Assembly (NCBI GenBank): GCA_035578905.1
Contig: JAQJVL010000005.1
Coordinates: 5,028,480 to 5,092,479, forward strand
DNA: 64,000 nucleotides
Reading direction: 5' to 3'
DNA from: Stictocephala bisonia
Lineage: Eukaryota > Arthropoda > Insecta > Hemiptera > Membracidae
Shown: positions 34,032-46,929 of the stretch, one piece after another
How positions within the stretch are numbered: position 1 is the first letter of the stretch
How the letters are laid out: each line of letters opens with the position of its first letter
Notes under the pieces: generated by a model
Seen by the model: the letters and a program-made list of their open reading frames with translations, nothing else
Database searches by the model: none
What the model was told of the DNA's origin: nothing
Program-made: the position numbers and the translations under genes

Positions 34032-34987
34032 CAGTAGAACCTCGGTTAACCGAAATCGTGTTAAACGGAACCCGGGTCAACCGAAACGGTTCTGTAAATA
34101 ATTATAAGTACAGTACGTAATACAGTAATAATAAAACCAAACACTATAAGTATAAAACTGAAATAATAACTGCACGTAACTTCGGTTTTCCACATCAAAA
34201 CAAAGAAACTATGGCAATAACACCACTCACGATCCAGGCAGCTGACGAGATTGTAAAAGTAAACAAATTTCATGAATAACATATTACTGTATTACGTTGT
34301 CAGAAAATGATTAGAAAACGGATGTGAAGACATGAATGCAAGAGACATGGACGAATGGGTTGTCATCAATGATTCTGATGAACTTTCCGACCAAGATATT
34401 GTAGAGGCAGTGTTGCAGCCAGCTGACAATGCAACAAAAAACAAAGCAGAGGACGTAGATGACGGAATCAGCAAAGTGACACCTGACGACGGATTTAATG
34501 CATTAGACGTAAGTCAAACTTTACCGTATGGGCCACACACAGAAATTTTAATAGATATTTGTTTTTAAACAAGTTAAATTACAATAACTTTTGGTATTAT
34601 TTTAGGTTTCTCTAAAATTTATGGAACAATACAGAAGATCGACGTTTACTGACATCCTCCTAATTAAAACATGACGGAACATCACTGCTTGAAAACGATG
34701 GCAAGGACTTACGAAAAAGCAAACAAAAATCACTGATTTCTGTAATACTTAATGTACAATGCTGTAGTAACTTCAGTTGTTCAGTTTATACTATTTTCTA
34801 ATCCATTATAACTTTTTTTGTAGCTGAACTAAAATACTGTATTATATAGACATTGTTTGCACATTCATTTTTCCTACACACCATTTTTACACACATAGGC
34901 TATTTTTAGCAAATGACGGTTTAACCAAAAAATTGGTAATCCGAAACGGCTCTACCCCTTTTATTTCGGTTAACCGGGGTTCTACTG
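34032..34987 (+). mobile_element. Tigger/pogo-like element, internally deleted
   Basis: Ends CAGTAGAACCTCGGTTAACC (from 34,032) and its inverted partner (to 34,987) match Tigger/pogo-type termini, each flanked by TA (34,030-34,031 and 34,988-34,989). Inverted similarity extends ~60 bp (CCGAAACGG blocks). Inside, the plus strand keeps only the C-terminal part of a transposase. The DNA-binding and DDE catalytic regions are gone, so this copy cannot move by itself. Confidence 0.85.
34332..34674 (+). pseudogene. Tigger-like transposase C-terminal remnant with a retained intron
   Basis: The frame from ATG 34,332 (MNARDMDEWVVINDSDELSD) resembles the acidic region after the DDE domain of Tigger/jerky-like transposases. 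At 34,509 a donor GTAAGT follows GAC, and TATTTTAG ends at 34,605. Splicing in phase 0 gives NALD-VSLKFMEQYRRSTFTD and a stop at 34,672-34,674, agreeing with the ALK-x-E-QY-type tail of the family. Unspliced, the frame runs to 34,568 with unlikely residues. Probably not expressed. Confidence 0.65.
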
Positions 34988-34989
34988 TA

Positions 34990-37734
34990 CTGTATTTATC
35001 ATACCATAACAAAAAAATGAAGCAGTGGACAAATTAAAATTGCGATGACTGAAAAGCAGTTGTGTATATTTTAAAAATTAGGATTGTCAACATGAAATAA
35101 AATAAAAAAATCACTGTTTTACTTGTGCATTTATTTTCACAGTTGGGCACTTGAGAAGACTCGTCCACCCGTACATTTTCAGACGCTAGAAGACAATACT
35201 TAGTGTGAAGATTCTAAATAAATACAAAACATATTATTGTTGTGTTAAATAAATGTGTATATATACATATAAAACAATTTACAAGTTTTTCTGTATTAGG
35301 TTATCTTTGTTACGGTTAATAATTTACCGCCATCCGTCCTTGGAATAACCTATAAAATTACAAAAATATACAATATAAATCTAGTTTCAATATAAATAAA
35401 ATTATCAAAATATAGTTAACACATAATATAGTAATTCTAACTCTAAGCATCAACTAATTAAAACATATTCTAGTTGAGAATCTTAAACTATCGCATTGGA
35501 AACTTAACAAAACATAATTATATGTGACTGGTGTACTAAAACTATTTACATATTAACAGAAATAAAATGAATGACTAAAACATAACTAAAATTATTGTAA
35601 ATGAAATATAGTTTTCACAATGAGTTTTGGTAAATTACTTAAATTTAAGTATAAAGTGAAAATACTTGTTCAAAAATTGAAGTATACTAGGCACCAAATG
35701 ATGTTATGAATACTTTTAAATTAAGCCACATTCAGGTAAATGCTACTTCAAGCACATTTAAAACAAACTACCTATTATTCATTGTCAACAAATTTACTTA
35801 AATTCTCAAATAAAAATAAACCAGAAACAAGGCAGAATCGGCATACCAGCTTAGAATAAATTTCTGGTATTGCACTTTTCATTTTCAATGAGATAATGTA
35901 TAAAAATATATATTTCTGTCAACTGAATAACTAATAATTGTATGCATTTTGGTTCAATTTAAAGATAAAGTCACCAAGTATATACTTCCACTATAATGTC
36001 AATGTCCCTTTTAACAGATATGAAAAAAATCAAAGAAGAAACAAACAATGTATGTTTTGTCAGATGTAATTGGAAATAATTAAACAATGAAAATTGAGAT
36101 TTAGTTGTTTGAATTTATCTGTTTGAATAAATCATTCAGGAAGTAAACATTCACTCTAGAAAACTCTTTAGACAGTGTATCATAATACAGCTATAAGCAA
36201 AATAAAATACAAGTGCATTTCCTTAAAAAGCATAGAGTGTAAGAAAATTATTTTAACATCTTTTTGTACAAAGTCTATAAATATTGAATGCATACACAAA
36301 ATAAATAGCTGTCACAAAGTAATGTTATTTACAAAGTATGTTGTTTCTAGTATAAAGTCAGTTTAGAAGTGGATAGTAAATGACAAAATCACTAATAAGC
36401 GTTGAAGAAAATGACAGAGATTTTAGGAGATCTGACAGGAAAAGCAGGTTAAAAAGACACTTTCAAAACAGATAAAAATAAAATACAGCTAAATTAAACA
36501 TAAATTATCTTAATCCCTCATTACATCTTCAACATTAAAAGAATTACTCCAGAAATGTATGTACTAATTTCTTTATAAGAGTTCATATTTGTCAAACTTT
36601 AAGTGATTAGCTTATCTAAAAATGTTTAGTTAAGAGAAAAACTGCAAAAACTTTTAACTTTTGGGCATGAATTCAATTTTAAGAATTTCTTAGAAATTCA
36701 TATTTACAAATCTGTAATAATCAATCTGACTCTGGTATAAATCCACACCTAGGTATAAATTTGCACTCAGTTCAACATATGATAGTAAATTTTCACTTCC
36801 CTTAAGGAATCAATTAAGGTGGGTAAAATTAATTTCCTTAAGGTTTTTAAATGTTCATTGCTCTGTATAAACTACAAATATGCCAAATTTCAAGGTTCTA
36901 TCTAGCTTTTCTGGAATAATTGACAAAGATTGGCAAACTTGAGCAAGTCAGTCCATGAGTAATTTTACATGTCACTTTGTGAATATTGTATTATAAATAC
37001 CAGGAAAATACCTTCTTAAAAAAGTTAGATTGTTACAAATTAATTAGTCCAGATGCATTTCTTTATCATTAGTTAGTTTTTATCAAAATCATTTTTTTAA
37101 TTTCAAAATCATAATAACTTTTATAATAAGTAATTTGGACTTCGAATAATTTAATGTTTTGTTTTTCAAAGAACATTCCTCATTGGTTTTGATAATTTTA
37201 TAAATCGTTCAAGTTTAGTTATGAATAAATATCTTTTTAACTAATGTCTAGTACTGTACTTCTATTCTCAAAAATTAAAAATATCAGGTTGTTTCTTTTG
37301 TGCTAATTTTATCCGATAATATGTTGTATCATACGGAAATATAATGCTAAAATCATTAATGAACCTCGGAGAAGTGGAGCTAAAGTTACGGAAGCAGTCA
37401 TAGTTAAGCGACTAAGGTGCTGGCTCGCCAAGCAGCTAACCCACTTAGTTACCAAGTACTTTTTCTCCTCTTGCCGTTCTAAAGGTGCGACAGTCATATT
37501 AAGTGTTGGTCCCAGGTTAAGTGTAAGAGAGCACTATTTAATCCTAACTTTGCCTAAGTGGAACTTTGGTTAGTTTTTGAACACATGCCTTCATTGATGC
37601 CACTTAGTCATTGATGCATCCAATAGTAACATTTTTATACCACCCCAACCAGATATTGACAGACAAACAACCATATTGTGATAGAGATTATTATTTTTTA
37701 TTATTTTATTATTAGTATATTGGAGAGATAGGAC
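34990..37734. other. AT-rich intergenic DNA
   Basis: About 2.7 kb with no motif-bearing frames. A GC-richer patch at 37,360-37,500 is discussed under rejected items. Confidence 0.45.
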
Positions 37735-37970
37735 ATCAGCAAACTTACCTAAAAGACAAGTTCGCTAACACCAGAGTAGTAGTAACAAACACAAAATAAA
37801 CACAATCTCACAAATTTTCAATACCACTGGCATTTTCTTCAGGTGGAATTTTCTCTACTCATCTGAAGAAAATACCAGTGGTATTGAAAGTTTGTGAGAT
37901 TGTGTTTATTTTGCGTTTGTTACTACTACTCTGGTGTTAGTGAACTTGTCTTTTAGGTAAGTTTGCTGAT
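37735..37970. repeat. Foldback repeat, 111-bp arms
   Basis: Arm 37,735-37,845 (ATCAGCAAACTTACCTAAAA start) and arm 37,860-37,970 are reverse complements with only a handful of mismatches, with a 14-base loop. No TIR-type target site is evident outside. A compact foldback MITE or a hairpin-RNA source. Confidence 0.9.
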
Positions 37971-38590
37971 TATTATTTTTGTATAAGTTTCATCGCATAT
38001 TGTTTATAGAGAATCAAGAAATTCTTAAATACTGAATTTGTGAACGTGAAATGGAACAGAGGAAAGCATTACTCCAAACTTATCTTTAGGATCAGTAACT
38101 ACTATTATTGACTCACAAATGGTAAAGAGCCTAGTTCCATATTTGAAAACTTTTGACATGACTTTGGCTAGTAAAGAAGTTGGCTAACTTCGATGGAAAA
38201 AACTGGCCTAAATTAAATTTATTAAAATGTTCACCTACACTCTTAAATTAGAGCCTATAGGTGTATTATTATAAACATTTTCCAGAAAAACTCTGCATTT
38301 AGTTTATATGACATATAAAGTGCATATCTGTTATTAATTATCAACGTTTTTATTTTCAAATAAATTTTGTTGTAGTAACTAATTAAAATATGAAGAATAA
38401 ACATGTATTGAAAAGAATGACAATGTCTCAAACACTTTTTTGTGAACGTCAAAAAAGATGAAACCTTGAATAATTTGTAGATTTTAATCTGAGAAGACTA
38501 CCACAAAAGATGAGTATTTATGCAATGCTACATTTATTTATTCATAACTAATTATTCATAACATTTACATGTTCAGCATATTTAAAAAAA

Positions 38591-38872
38591 ATGTTTGCTT
38601 GCATGGTGCCCAAAACATACCAGCGCCATACTTCATTGATTGTCAAATTGATTTTTGGCCCAGTATGGGATCACAGAGTTGAAAATTTGTTCTGTCCTTT
38701 GAAATCCGAAAAAATTATATTTGAGATAACTAAAGCGGTGAAAAAACAAAATAACATATTGATTAAGTACATACTTTCAGATGATGATTTCAAAAATTTA
38801 CCTAACCAATGGAAAGTTTTTATAGAGCATAAGAATCATGGAAAGAATTATATTGAAGAAGATAATGTTTAA
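38591..38872 (+). other. Unrecognised 93-codon open frame
   Basis: Open from ATG 38,591 to TAA after ...GKNYIEEDNV. The protein is moderately hydrophilic with a C-terminal acidic end, no signal peptide and no motif I can name. It lacks evident splice signals or a promoter. It could be an exon or a fragment of an old mobile-element gene. Confidence 0.2.
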
Positions 38873-39449
38873 GTTGTGAAGATGTAAAAATTATAGCTCT
38901 TCAAAGTTCAACCATATTTTGAATTCATAACAGTCTTGTAAAAAGTACAAGTTACAGTAAAATAAAAGTTTAACTGCAGATCTTAAGTTCAAGGCACAAA
39001 TCTGATCTGAATAAAATATTAAATATGCAAATCAGAGGCGAGCTTTAAAGAGCAGATCTTAAATGCTTTAATTTTTATACTAAACCCAACTGCAGAGAAT
39101 TTTGTTTACTTTTGTATGTACATATTGAAAATAGCATTTATGTTAGTTAATATTCACTTCAGTCAGTGCTTTAAGGAAACACTTTGTCTTTGTGCCCAAA
39201 CTTGTTTTGGAATGAGGTCTCTTTCAGACCAAGTTGTTCCGGTTCCTTTCCCTGTCACCTTCTGAATAAATCTCACATAAAAAAATGTTTGCCTGAATGT
39301 TTTTATATTTCAACTGTCAGTTTGTGTTATACGCTGTGTTTTGTTCTTTTTCATTACACCATCCATTTAATTATATCTGTTTTGGCTCTAATTTGATTTG
39401 CATAAAATTCTACAACTTGCTTGGACTCCTAGTCGGCCCCATTCTTTTA

Positions 39450-40560
39450 ATATGCCCATAGACTTTTAGTCTTCATTTTCTCATGAAAAAATGTATGTCA
39501 GTGTGTTCTTTTGTTTACTTATTACTTCTAAGTCTTTCAGTTTGAATAATGGACCTAATATCTGTCTGATAATCTTTCTTTCTCTTTTTTGAATTTGTTC
39601 ACAGTCAACCGTTCAGTTTATACCTGTCTCAGTCCATACAAGTACTCTGGTTTGATTACTTTCTTATAGTGTCTGAGTATTGCATATCTAGAGTGATTTT
39701 TTGTTAAAAATGTGTTAGTAATTGTTCTTAACAAGTGAAATTTGCAACTTTTTCATGACCCGATTCTTATATAATTTTGCTAAGATATTTGAAATGAGGA
39801 ACTCTATATTTTCTCATATTGTGTTTTTGAATTAAGGAGCTTTTTAAGACAAGTCATGTATTCTGTTTTTTTTTTTCATTTACAATTTGTATACCTACTT
39901 TTTTCAGGATTGTAATTTGTTTTTGAGCAGTGGAGAGGTTTCAAGTTAAAATTGCAAGGTCACCAGCAAAATCTTGATAGTTAACTTCCATCAATCAGTC
40001 TGGGACCAATATTTTACTGCCAGTAATGTCATAAAAGAAGAACGAATGGGTAGTTTAACGTGTGAATGAAACTATTACTGTTTTCCTATAGATAAATAGG
40101 AGTACTTTTAATCAGGAATTTTTTGCTGCCAAATGGTTTTTATAAGTTGAGTAATTTATTTTATAATGTTGGTTACATAATACAAAATTATACTTTAAAT
40201 TTTTAGCTACAACTCCGTATTCACCTGCTTTGTTGTTTTTAAATCTCTTATATTGTTTTGTACTTTTAATTTCATCTGGTCCTTAAGGATCTGGGTTGGT
40301 ACTATTTATTTTAAGCGGGAGCCTTAATGGCTTACTAGTTAGTTCTGGACAGGTTAACATTTTTTCAAAGTATTTAGCAAGTTCGCTATAGTTTTCTTTA
40401 TTGTTAACAGCCAAATTACAGTTTTCTTTTTTTAAGCATAGAATTTGATGTTGGTATCTCGTTAGATTGATATTGAATGTCTTATAGAAATTTCTAGTGT
40501 TGTTTTTTTAATGTCCTCTTCCAGATGTATTTATGTTTGTTATAAAATTCAGTAAATAAG
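39450..40560 (-). mobile_element. Ancient RTE-like LINE remnant
   Basis: Minus-strand fragments in different frames follow an RTE-type RT: AGDLAILT near 39,975 (equivalent to ADDLAIL, with the second catalytic Asp position changed), KQITILKKVGIQIVNEKK just after, a Lys-rich thumb region, then VIKPEYLYGLRQV near 39,640 and a KEKERLSDRY block near 39,575. Many stops and indels; the oldest-looking LINE in the window. Confidence 0.5.
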
Positions 40561-43003
40561 GAATTTATATTATTATTGTTATTTTTATTGTTTGAAATTC
40601 CAATGTGTATCTGATTTACTGATTTATCACTCATTTACTATGATCATATTTTATACATTCAAAATCACACCTTGGCAAATGTTTTCTACTCAGAAAGATT
40701 ACTTACTTTGGGCCAGTATCAAGGAACATTCAGTAGAATCCAGACCAAACAACAATACTACGTTATCAGTAACATGATTATTAATTGTAGAAACTTAATA
40801 ATTGGGGTTTTTTATATTTAAACAGGCTTCCAAGATTTTAACAGTTATAAACTGATGTGAAATTGTTTTATATTCATTGTGTATCTGTATTATTAAGTTT
40901 TCTTCAAATAATTAGTTATTTAGTGTAAACTACTATTTACGAACATGTGTTATGTACGATTAATACATTATTAACATAAAATTAAGATAGTAAAATATTC
41001 AACAATACATAATAGAAAAGTACAATGTTCCTGAAATTAATTTTGTATGTTATTGTAGTAAAACAAATTTATGTAGAAAAAACATTATGATTGATTTTAA
41101 AATAATATAATACTGAAATTAAATAAATATATAAATAATACTAGAATAATAATATCCATTCTTAAATCACTATAAAGCAAAAACATTTTTAAAATCATTC
41201 CTAAAATATTTTTTGTTGGTCTTGCTTCAAAGGTAGTTCTACAAACATAGTGACATGATAAACAGTTAAAAGATACTTTTTTAAGTTTTGATAACAATTA
41301 TACATAAAATCTATATCATGAACAGTGATGGTTGGATCAGATCTTCAGACCAACAGATTACAACTATCAAATAAGATTTCTTAACTGAAAACAAATATTT
41401 TATATCGGAATGGATTAATTAAATTTCTGGTGTTACAAATATTTTGAAAATCACAACAAACTATAACACATACGATGAGTAAGACTTCTGTACATGATTT
41501 TCAAATGTTGGTTCTTGCATAATCTACTGCATAATTTTAATATCCAAACAGACCAAATCTCGCAGCCCATTCAACACCAAATGACACGCTACATAGTATA
41601 ACAAGATAAAGTCTTTTAGTGATGTAAACCTTTCATTAACACACTTCCAGTTGGAAGTTACAGTAGTTACAAAAAAATAAGATGAAATGATAAAGAAATG
41701 TGGCATAAATGACAGGCACGGAGAAGAAAAATGAAAATCCTTTATTTAAAGAGGCATAATGGAGATTTATAAAGATCCTACGCTACATGTAGTTATGTAG
41801 CGTGAAGAAGTATGTAGTTATGTAGCATGAAGAAGTATGTAGTTAAACATTCAGCTGTTAAACTACTTTTATATCATTACATGTTTTATGTATTTGTTAG
41901 TACGTACAGAATTTATACACATTTATATTTTATTATTGACACGTAGTATATACAAGCTGGAAGTGTCAATATTCACAATACAACATATGTCCTTTAAGTG
42001 TATCATCGGGAAAATTTAGGATTTGGATGAAATCTGACATTCAGACAAATTAATATCCAACCAAAACCTGTGTCAAACTTTTTTCCTGAATCAAACCATC
42101 ACTAATATAAGTCACAAATAATTAAATAAAATGACAAGGTAATTTATATATCAAAAGTAGACATAATTTTAATTCAAGTAATTTTACTTTATCCATATAT
42201 AGTAATTGGAAAGTTGAGTAGATGTACCAGGCATTAATTTATTTACTGCATAGCTACTTGTCTCAGGTCTGTGGGAATATGATTAAACAGCTTAAATGAT
42301 TTTGCATTTTGCTATAATATCCAGACATTTTATCTTGGATAGTATGTATCTGTGTAGAAGGGTAGTTGTAGCTCTGGAACTGCAAGTTGAAGGGACTTGC
42401 TTGAACCGCTGGTTTAGAGGAATTTCATCCCTAGAGTGATTTATTCTATATAAGTGCGCTGTTGACATTACATTTTACATTATGACAAGTTATTTTTAGG
42501 TCACAAGGCCTAGGAGTTCAGTAATACATTTATGCCAGTGAACCAAAGAGTAAAGTGTGATATTTTACTAAAGTACTACAACACTGAAAAGTATTTTGGG
42601 ATTTCCCAGCATGATATACTTTAACCCTAACACTGTATTAACTACAAATATTCTTTCCATATATTTCCAAAAACTAGAGAATTTCATTAAAATGTATTAT
42701 GGGAAAACTACAAAACTTGCCATTTTAGGGCCTGGGCCAGTAATAAAAGTCACAGAGACATAAACTCACAGCTCAAAACAGCCTATAAATACCATATCTT
42801 CTTATAAATGATATATTTTATTTTAAATAAACAGATAATACACATTTTTGTCAGAAAATTACAATTAAAGGTGAATGCAATTTATAACTTTTAGTTAATT
42901 AAAACTTAAGTTAAAAAAATTAGATAAATTAAATATAACTATTTCTGAGTCAAAATCCTTAATGAATTCTTAGTTATTAAGATATAATTTTACCTTATTA
43001 TAC
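40561..43003. other. AT-rich intergenic DNA
   Basis: Only a two-copy 25-bp tandem repeat stands out (41,788-41,837, unit TGTAGTTATGTAGCRTGAAG...). No gene seen. Confidence 0.45.
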
Positions 43004-43278
43004 GTACAGTGGTATTGACCCACCCACCCGTCTATACACGTACAATGGTATTGACCCACCTGCCCACTGATACACATACAGGGGTACTACAACTGTACGT
43101 GTATGGGTGGGTAGGCGGGTCAATACCACTGTACGTGTATGGGTGGGTGGGAGGGTCAGTACCACTGTACGTGTATGGGTGGGTGGGCAGGTCAATACCA
43201 CTGTACGTGTATGGGTGGGTCAGTACCACTGTACGTGTATGGGTGGGTGGGCAGGTCAATACCACTGTACGTGTATGG
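43004..43278. repeat. G-rich ~36-bp minisatellite with two inverted copies
   Basis: From 43,094 the plus strand carries about five units of the pattern TACGTGTATGGGTGGGTGGG then CAGGTCAATACCACTG. At 43,004-43,090 two units lie in the opposite orientation. The outermost ends are CAGTGGTATTGACC inverted copies next to TA. One unit (43,141-43,155) contains GGGTGGGTGGGAGGG, a perfect four-tract G-quadruplex motif. Frames across it are periodicity artefacts. Confidence 0.9.
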
Positions 43279-44269
43279 TGACCCATACTCACTTGTTTCA
43301 AAAGAGAAGCAGATTTATGTACAGACATAATTACATTATCTGTATGAACTATGTTTTATTCATTAGTTTTTCTTAAACTATGCCATAAAATCAAAATTAA
43401 ACCTTAATACCTTATTAAGGTATAAATCTACAACAGTACAGTGCTTAAAGATTATATATTTAAAAATTTATTCTTCAATTTTTAATACAAATGTGAGCCC
43501 TACATTTGTACGTGTATGGGCTCACGTATTCAACTTAAGAATTGAAACTCTCTCTATTGACATTAGTACTTGTACCTGCGCAGTACGTATCTCGGAATGA
43601 CCACAATATACCAAGTCACTACTTTACACAGTATACCCAATTATGTACTTGGTGTTACATGGGTCTGCACCAAATCTTATTACTTTAATGAACATACTAT
43701 ATAGTCTTTTTTGTAATATTTCACATTAATAACTTTTTGCGAGCTGGACGCCTATATGTAATTTACGTAAGTTCATAGTCAAACATTTCTTACTTTTCAT
43801 TAGTATGTTATTTTGCAGTTTAGTACTGTACTTCATATAAAAGCTTACATGGTTGAATCTGGAATAATATGAGTTATTAAAAATCAAAAAAATAATACAA
43901 TCAGATATATATTTTAAGTTTGCAACGAAATCTATGTATGCTGATACATCCATCATTAGCTTGTTAAACCAAAAAATAAGGGGTTAGTACGAATATTCTG
44001 TCAGTAGTAAACAATAATATAACTATTCTCAATTAAATAAACTAAACACAATATAAGATATCAAACTTATCATCTCAATACTTGCAGAACGTTAGAGTAA
44101 TCACACAGTACAGAAGATTTATTGCATAAAAATCTAACTGATAACAGAAAGGTATGCAGGGACCAGGAATGTTTTTGTTTATTATCAGTGAATTGACCTT
44201 TGGACAGTAATAATTGGTGTGGCACAGTATTTACTGATAAGAATCATAATTATGTTCAGAAAATGAGAT
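43279..44269. other. AT-rich DNA
   Basis: A further stray TACGTGTATGGG half-unit lies at 43,508. Otherwise nothing is recognised. Confidence 0.4.
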
Positions 44270-44560
44270 GAGTTGTGAACAAGATGGAATGTCGCCACCA
44301 GAGGCAGGAAGTGGTAAGAAAACTTCACAATCTATGTCTACATGGGTAGGGCTCAAATGGAAAGGGACTTGGACTTTGGACTGAAAAAAAACTGTATGGC
44401 ATTTACTGCCTTTGGGATATAAGGAGGCGTGTAGTTCTGTGTGCGAGAACTTAGTTTGTTTATAGGTGTACTAACCATGTTCCAGAATTAAAACTGTCCC
44501 CACGGAGTAAAAAATTGAATATTGAATACCGATGTTGGTGAGTGAATCGTAATTGTTGTC
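44270..44560 (+). other. LTR-like or promoter-like segment
   Basis: It resembles 30,617-30,893 in layout: a GC-richer lead, GATATAAGGAGGCG (near 44,416), a leader and then AATTAAAACTGTCCCC. No target duplication was found, so the solo-LTR reading is weak. Confidence 0.25.
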
Positions 44561-45720
44561 ATAGTAAGAATGACAGTTTGTGGTTAGTATTATTTTTTTT
44601 AAATCGTGACCATTAAACATTAGCAATTTTTCTGCAAAAATAACCTGCCAGGCTGTATTGTTTAGAATTTAGAATCAGGTGTTCTTTGCTGCCCATCAAA
44701 TCATGTCAGCTATTCTGCTAATGTTTTTAGAAATGCTTTGCTTTAACCTCACCATAACCCAACTTGTCACTGGCACAGCTATTCGCCTCCAGCAATACCT
44801 TTTTCTTTTCAGTGTTGATAGATAACAAAGTGGCCTGTGATTACGGGTCGGTATTTTCTGGTCAGATGCTATTGTTGATCAGGTCTTTTTCTGCTAAAAA
44901 ATTCCTGATTTGAAAGCTCCTCCCATTTTTGTTTCTGGCACCAGAACTGATCAGTCCCAGTTCTTTTGTATAGAACTGACTTAAGGAACCGACATATCTC
45001 TAGTTACAATTCATAATATTTGGGAACAAATTTGTTATGCTTTTAGCCAACAGTACTCTACCTAATTTAGTTGAAAATCCATACTTATTTGAAAATATTA
45101 TTTTACAAAATCCTACAAAGTTATTAAATAAAACATGAATTAATAAGAAGAATGTATAAACACTTGGGGTCATTGCTCTGGTCCATGATAGTATGTTTCT
45201 GAATCAGTTTGTCAATATGAATGTGTGTACAAAAATGTATCATAATGCAGGCTTTAATTCAGATACTAGTGTCTGACACATAACGAAAACAATGTAGCTA
45301 AATCTAAAACAATTGTCTTACAATACTTAAAAATGCCAATAGTAGTAAGTATTGATACTTAACAAGATTATAAATAGATAAAAATTTAATATATAGTAGT
45401 TAAAATATAACTACTGTTTGTTACTATTAAATTATATTACATAGTCAAATGTTATCAGTCGTTTAGAAGGATAAAGAAATATTAGCCTATCAATTGTACT
45501 AAAAGTTGAATAGATATGCTTGGAACATAGTGCATTTAGGTGCACACTAGAACAAACACACAACAATATAAGATGGTAGTTTTGCCTTGGTTAGTAAAAG
45601 GTGGGCTGGAACCAAACACAGTTACGCTAAAACACTACTGAAGACACTACATCATCTCACATTATTATAATTTTGCAAATTTTAAAAATTCTTACAAAAA
45701 TTTGATCGAATTTGTAATAT
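44561..45720 (-). other. Region downstream of Kdm2; likely includes its 3' UTR
   Basis: It directly follows the Kdm2 stop on the minus strand and is AT-rich without open frames. I could not pick one poly(A) signal with confidence. Confidence 0.4.
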
Positions 45721-46797
45721 TTACTTATCTAATTTTTTTTCGATAAGCTTTTCATCTGTGACTATGAGTCCATTTCTTGTAGAGGCAAATTTTTCAACAG
45801 CTTCTGGAGAGATCTGTGCAATGTGGCGTAGATCTATCCTTCCGAGCGAGTTGCAACGACTGAGATATTCAAGTGATGTTTCTGTGAGCAAACGGCAACC
45901 TGCAAGGTCTAATGAAACCAGAGTGTTGATAGTGGAAGCTGGTGGAGTACCTAACTGTGCGACTCCCGCATCTGTCAGCCTGGGGCAGGATGACATATCG
46001 AGAGAAGAGAGATTTGGCAAATTTTGGACCACATACCGTAAAGACACATCAGAAAGATCGCAACCTGCTAATTTTAAAATTTGTAAATGTCTAAGGCGTG
46101 ATTTGGTATCAACCAGACCGGGGCGAGAATCCGGCGGTGGACTTAACAAATCACGTAAAGAAGCATCATTTAGGCCTGTTACAAAGCTCAAATCAAGGGA
46201 AGTCAGAGGAGGACAAGTACAAGTCCTAAGCGCTGAAGCACCCAGCCACGAACAGCCCTGAAGGGAGAGTTCCTTCATTTGAGGAAGCCGCACTACTAGC
46301 CATGTTAACTGTCGCTTTGCTACAGCTGTCCAATCCAGGATCAGTGCTTCTGGTTGTTTCCTGACAATGTTCATCAAGCAAGCTCCGGTCAACCTTTTAC
46401 CTGACACATCCATTTTCTTCCAAAGACTAGGATCTCCACTAATGTTAGACCATGCCCGGCAGACTAATGCACATCGAGCTAGATCTAAAGGAGTCAGATA
46501 TGAAAATATATTTAATAAGCATGTTCGCTCAACCACAGGTCCCGTGTTTTGAGGTTTCGCCATAAGCGTAGGTCCACTGCTTGGTTTGATTCCTGCTGGA
46601 CGAACTGGATACATTGGCCGTCGTAGCAGCTTGTTGGAGCTACCAATTAGTTGGTACGCAAGCTGTGTACGAAGGTCTGATTTCCGAGGCTCATGACTGC
46701 TTGACAAATCATCAAGGCCGTGACTGTTTTTCACAGCTGATGCACCATTTACGTGGTGGTGATGATGGTGATCAGACAAACTATCACCAGACCATCG
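45721..46797 (-). CDS. Kdm2: KDM2-type lysine demethylase, last exon: F-box and leucine-rich repeats
   Basis: Minus-strand exon starting after TTGTTTTAG (acceptor at 46,799-46,798) and ending at TAA 45,721-45,723; 358 codons. A natural six-His run lies near residue 10, then a basic linker (LRRPMYPVRPAG). About residue 90 begins the F-box (ERTCLLNIFSYLTPLDLARC, CRAW), and from ~150 to the end several leucine-rich repeats (LTSLDLSFVTGLNDASLRDL, LKLAGCDLSDVSLRYV, LSSLDMSSCPRLTDAGVAQL). This F-box plus LRR end is typical of KDM2A/B (JHDM1). KDM2 proteins demethylate H3K36 through a JmjC domain and can use the F-box to recruit SKP1 in ubiquitin ligase complexes in the nucleus. Joins in phase 0 to the exon at 48,715-48,831. 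Confidence 0.93.
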   Translation of the reverse strand, partial: RWSGDSLSDHHHHHHVNGASAVKNSHGLDDLSSSHEPRKSDLRTQLAYQLIGSSNKLLRRPMYPVRPAGIKPSSGPTLMAKPQNTGPVVERTCLLNIFSYLTPLDLARCALVCRAWSNISGDPSLWKKMDVSGKRLTGACLMNIVRKQPEALILDWTAVAKRQLTWLVVRLPQMKELSLQGCSWLGASALRTCTCPPLTSLDLSFVTGLNDASLRDLLSPPPDSRPGLVDTKSRLRHLQILKLAGCDLSDVSLRYVVQNLPNLSSLDMSSCPRLTDAGVAQLGTPPASTINTLVSLDLAGCRLLTETSLEYLSRCNSLGRIDLRHIAQISPEAVEKFASTRNGLIVTDEKLIEKKLDK

Positions 46798-46929
46798 CTA
46801 AAACAACAAATTTTGAGTTAGTTACTGGTAAAGTAATACATAGATAAAAATTGTTTACCTATTCAGTTTCTTGAATAGTAAAAGTTATAGTTTAAATGTT
46901 TTTAGTTTTAATAGCTCTCATTAATGCTG

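Noticed and set aside
37360..37500. GC-richer patch with an A-box-like TAGTTAAGCGACTAAGG
   Set aside because: No B-box at the right distance and no tRNA fold; could be an old SINE piece but cannot be supported.
42998..43376. Several 60-98 codon frames with repeated Val/Thr/Arg or Gly/Trp patterns
   Set aside because: Periodicity artefacts of the G-rich minisatellite. The same applies to the frames at 59,769-60,178.
46720..46779. Six-histidine run that resembles a cloning tag
   Set aside because: It lies within the natural Kdm2 linker with ordinary flanking codons and no vector sequence; it is a native His repeat.
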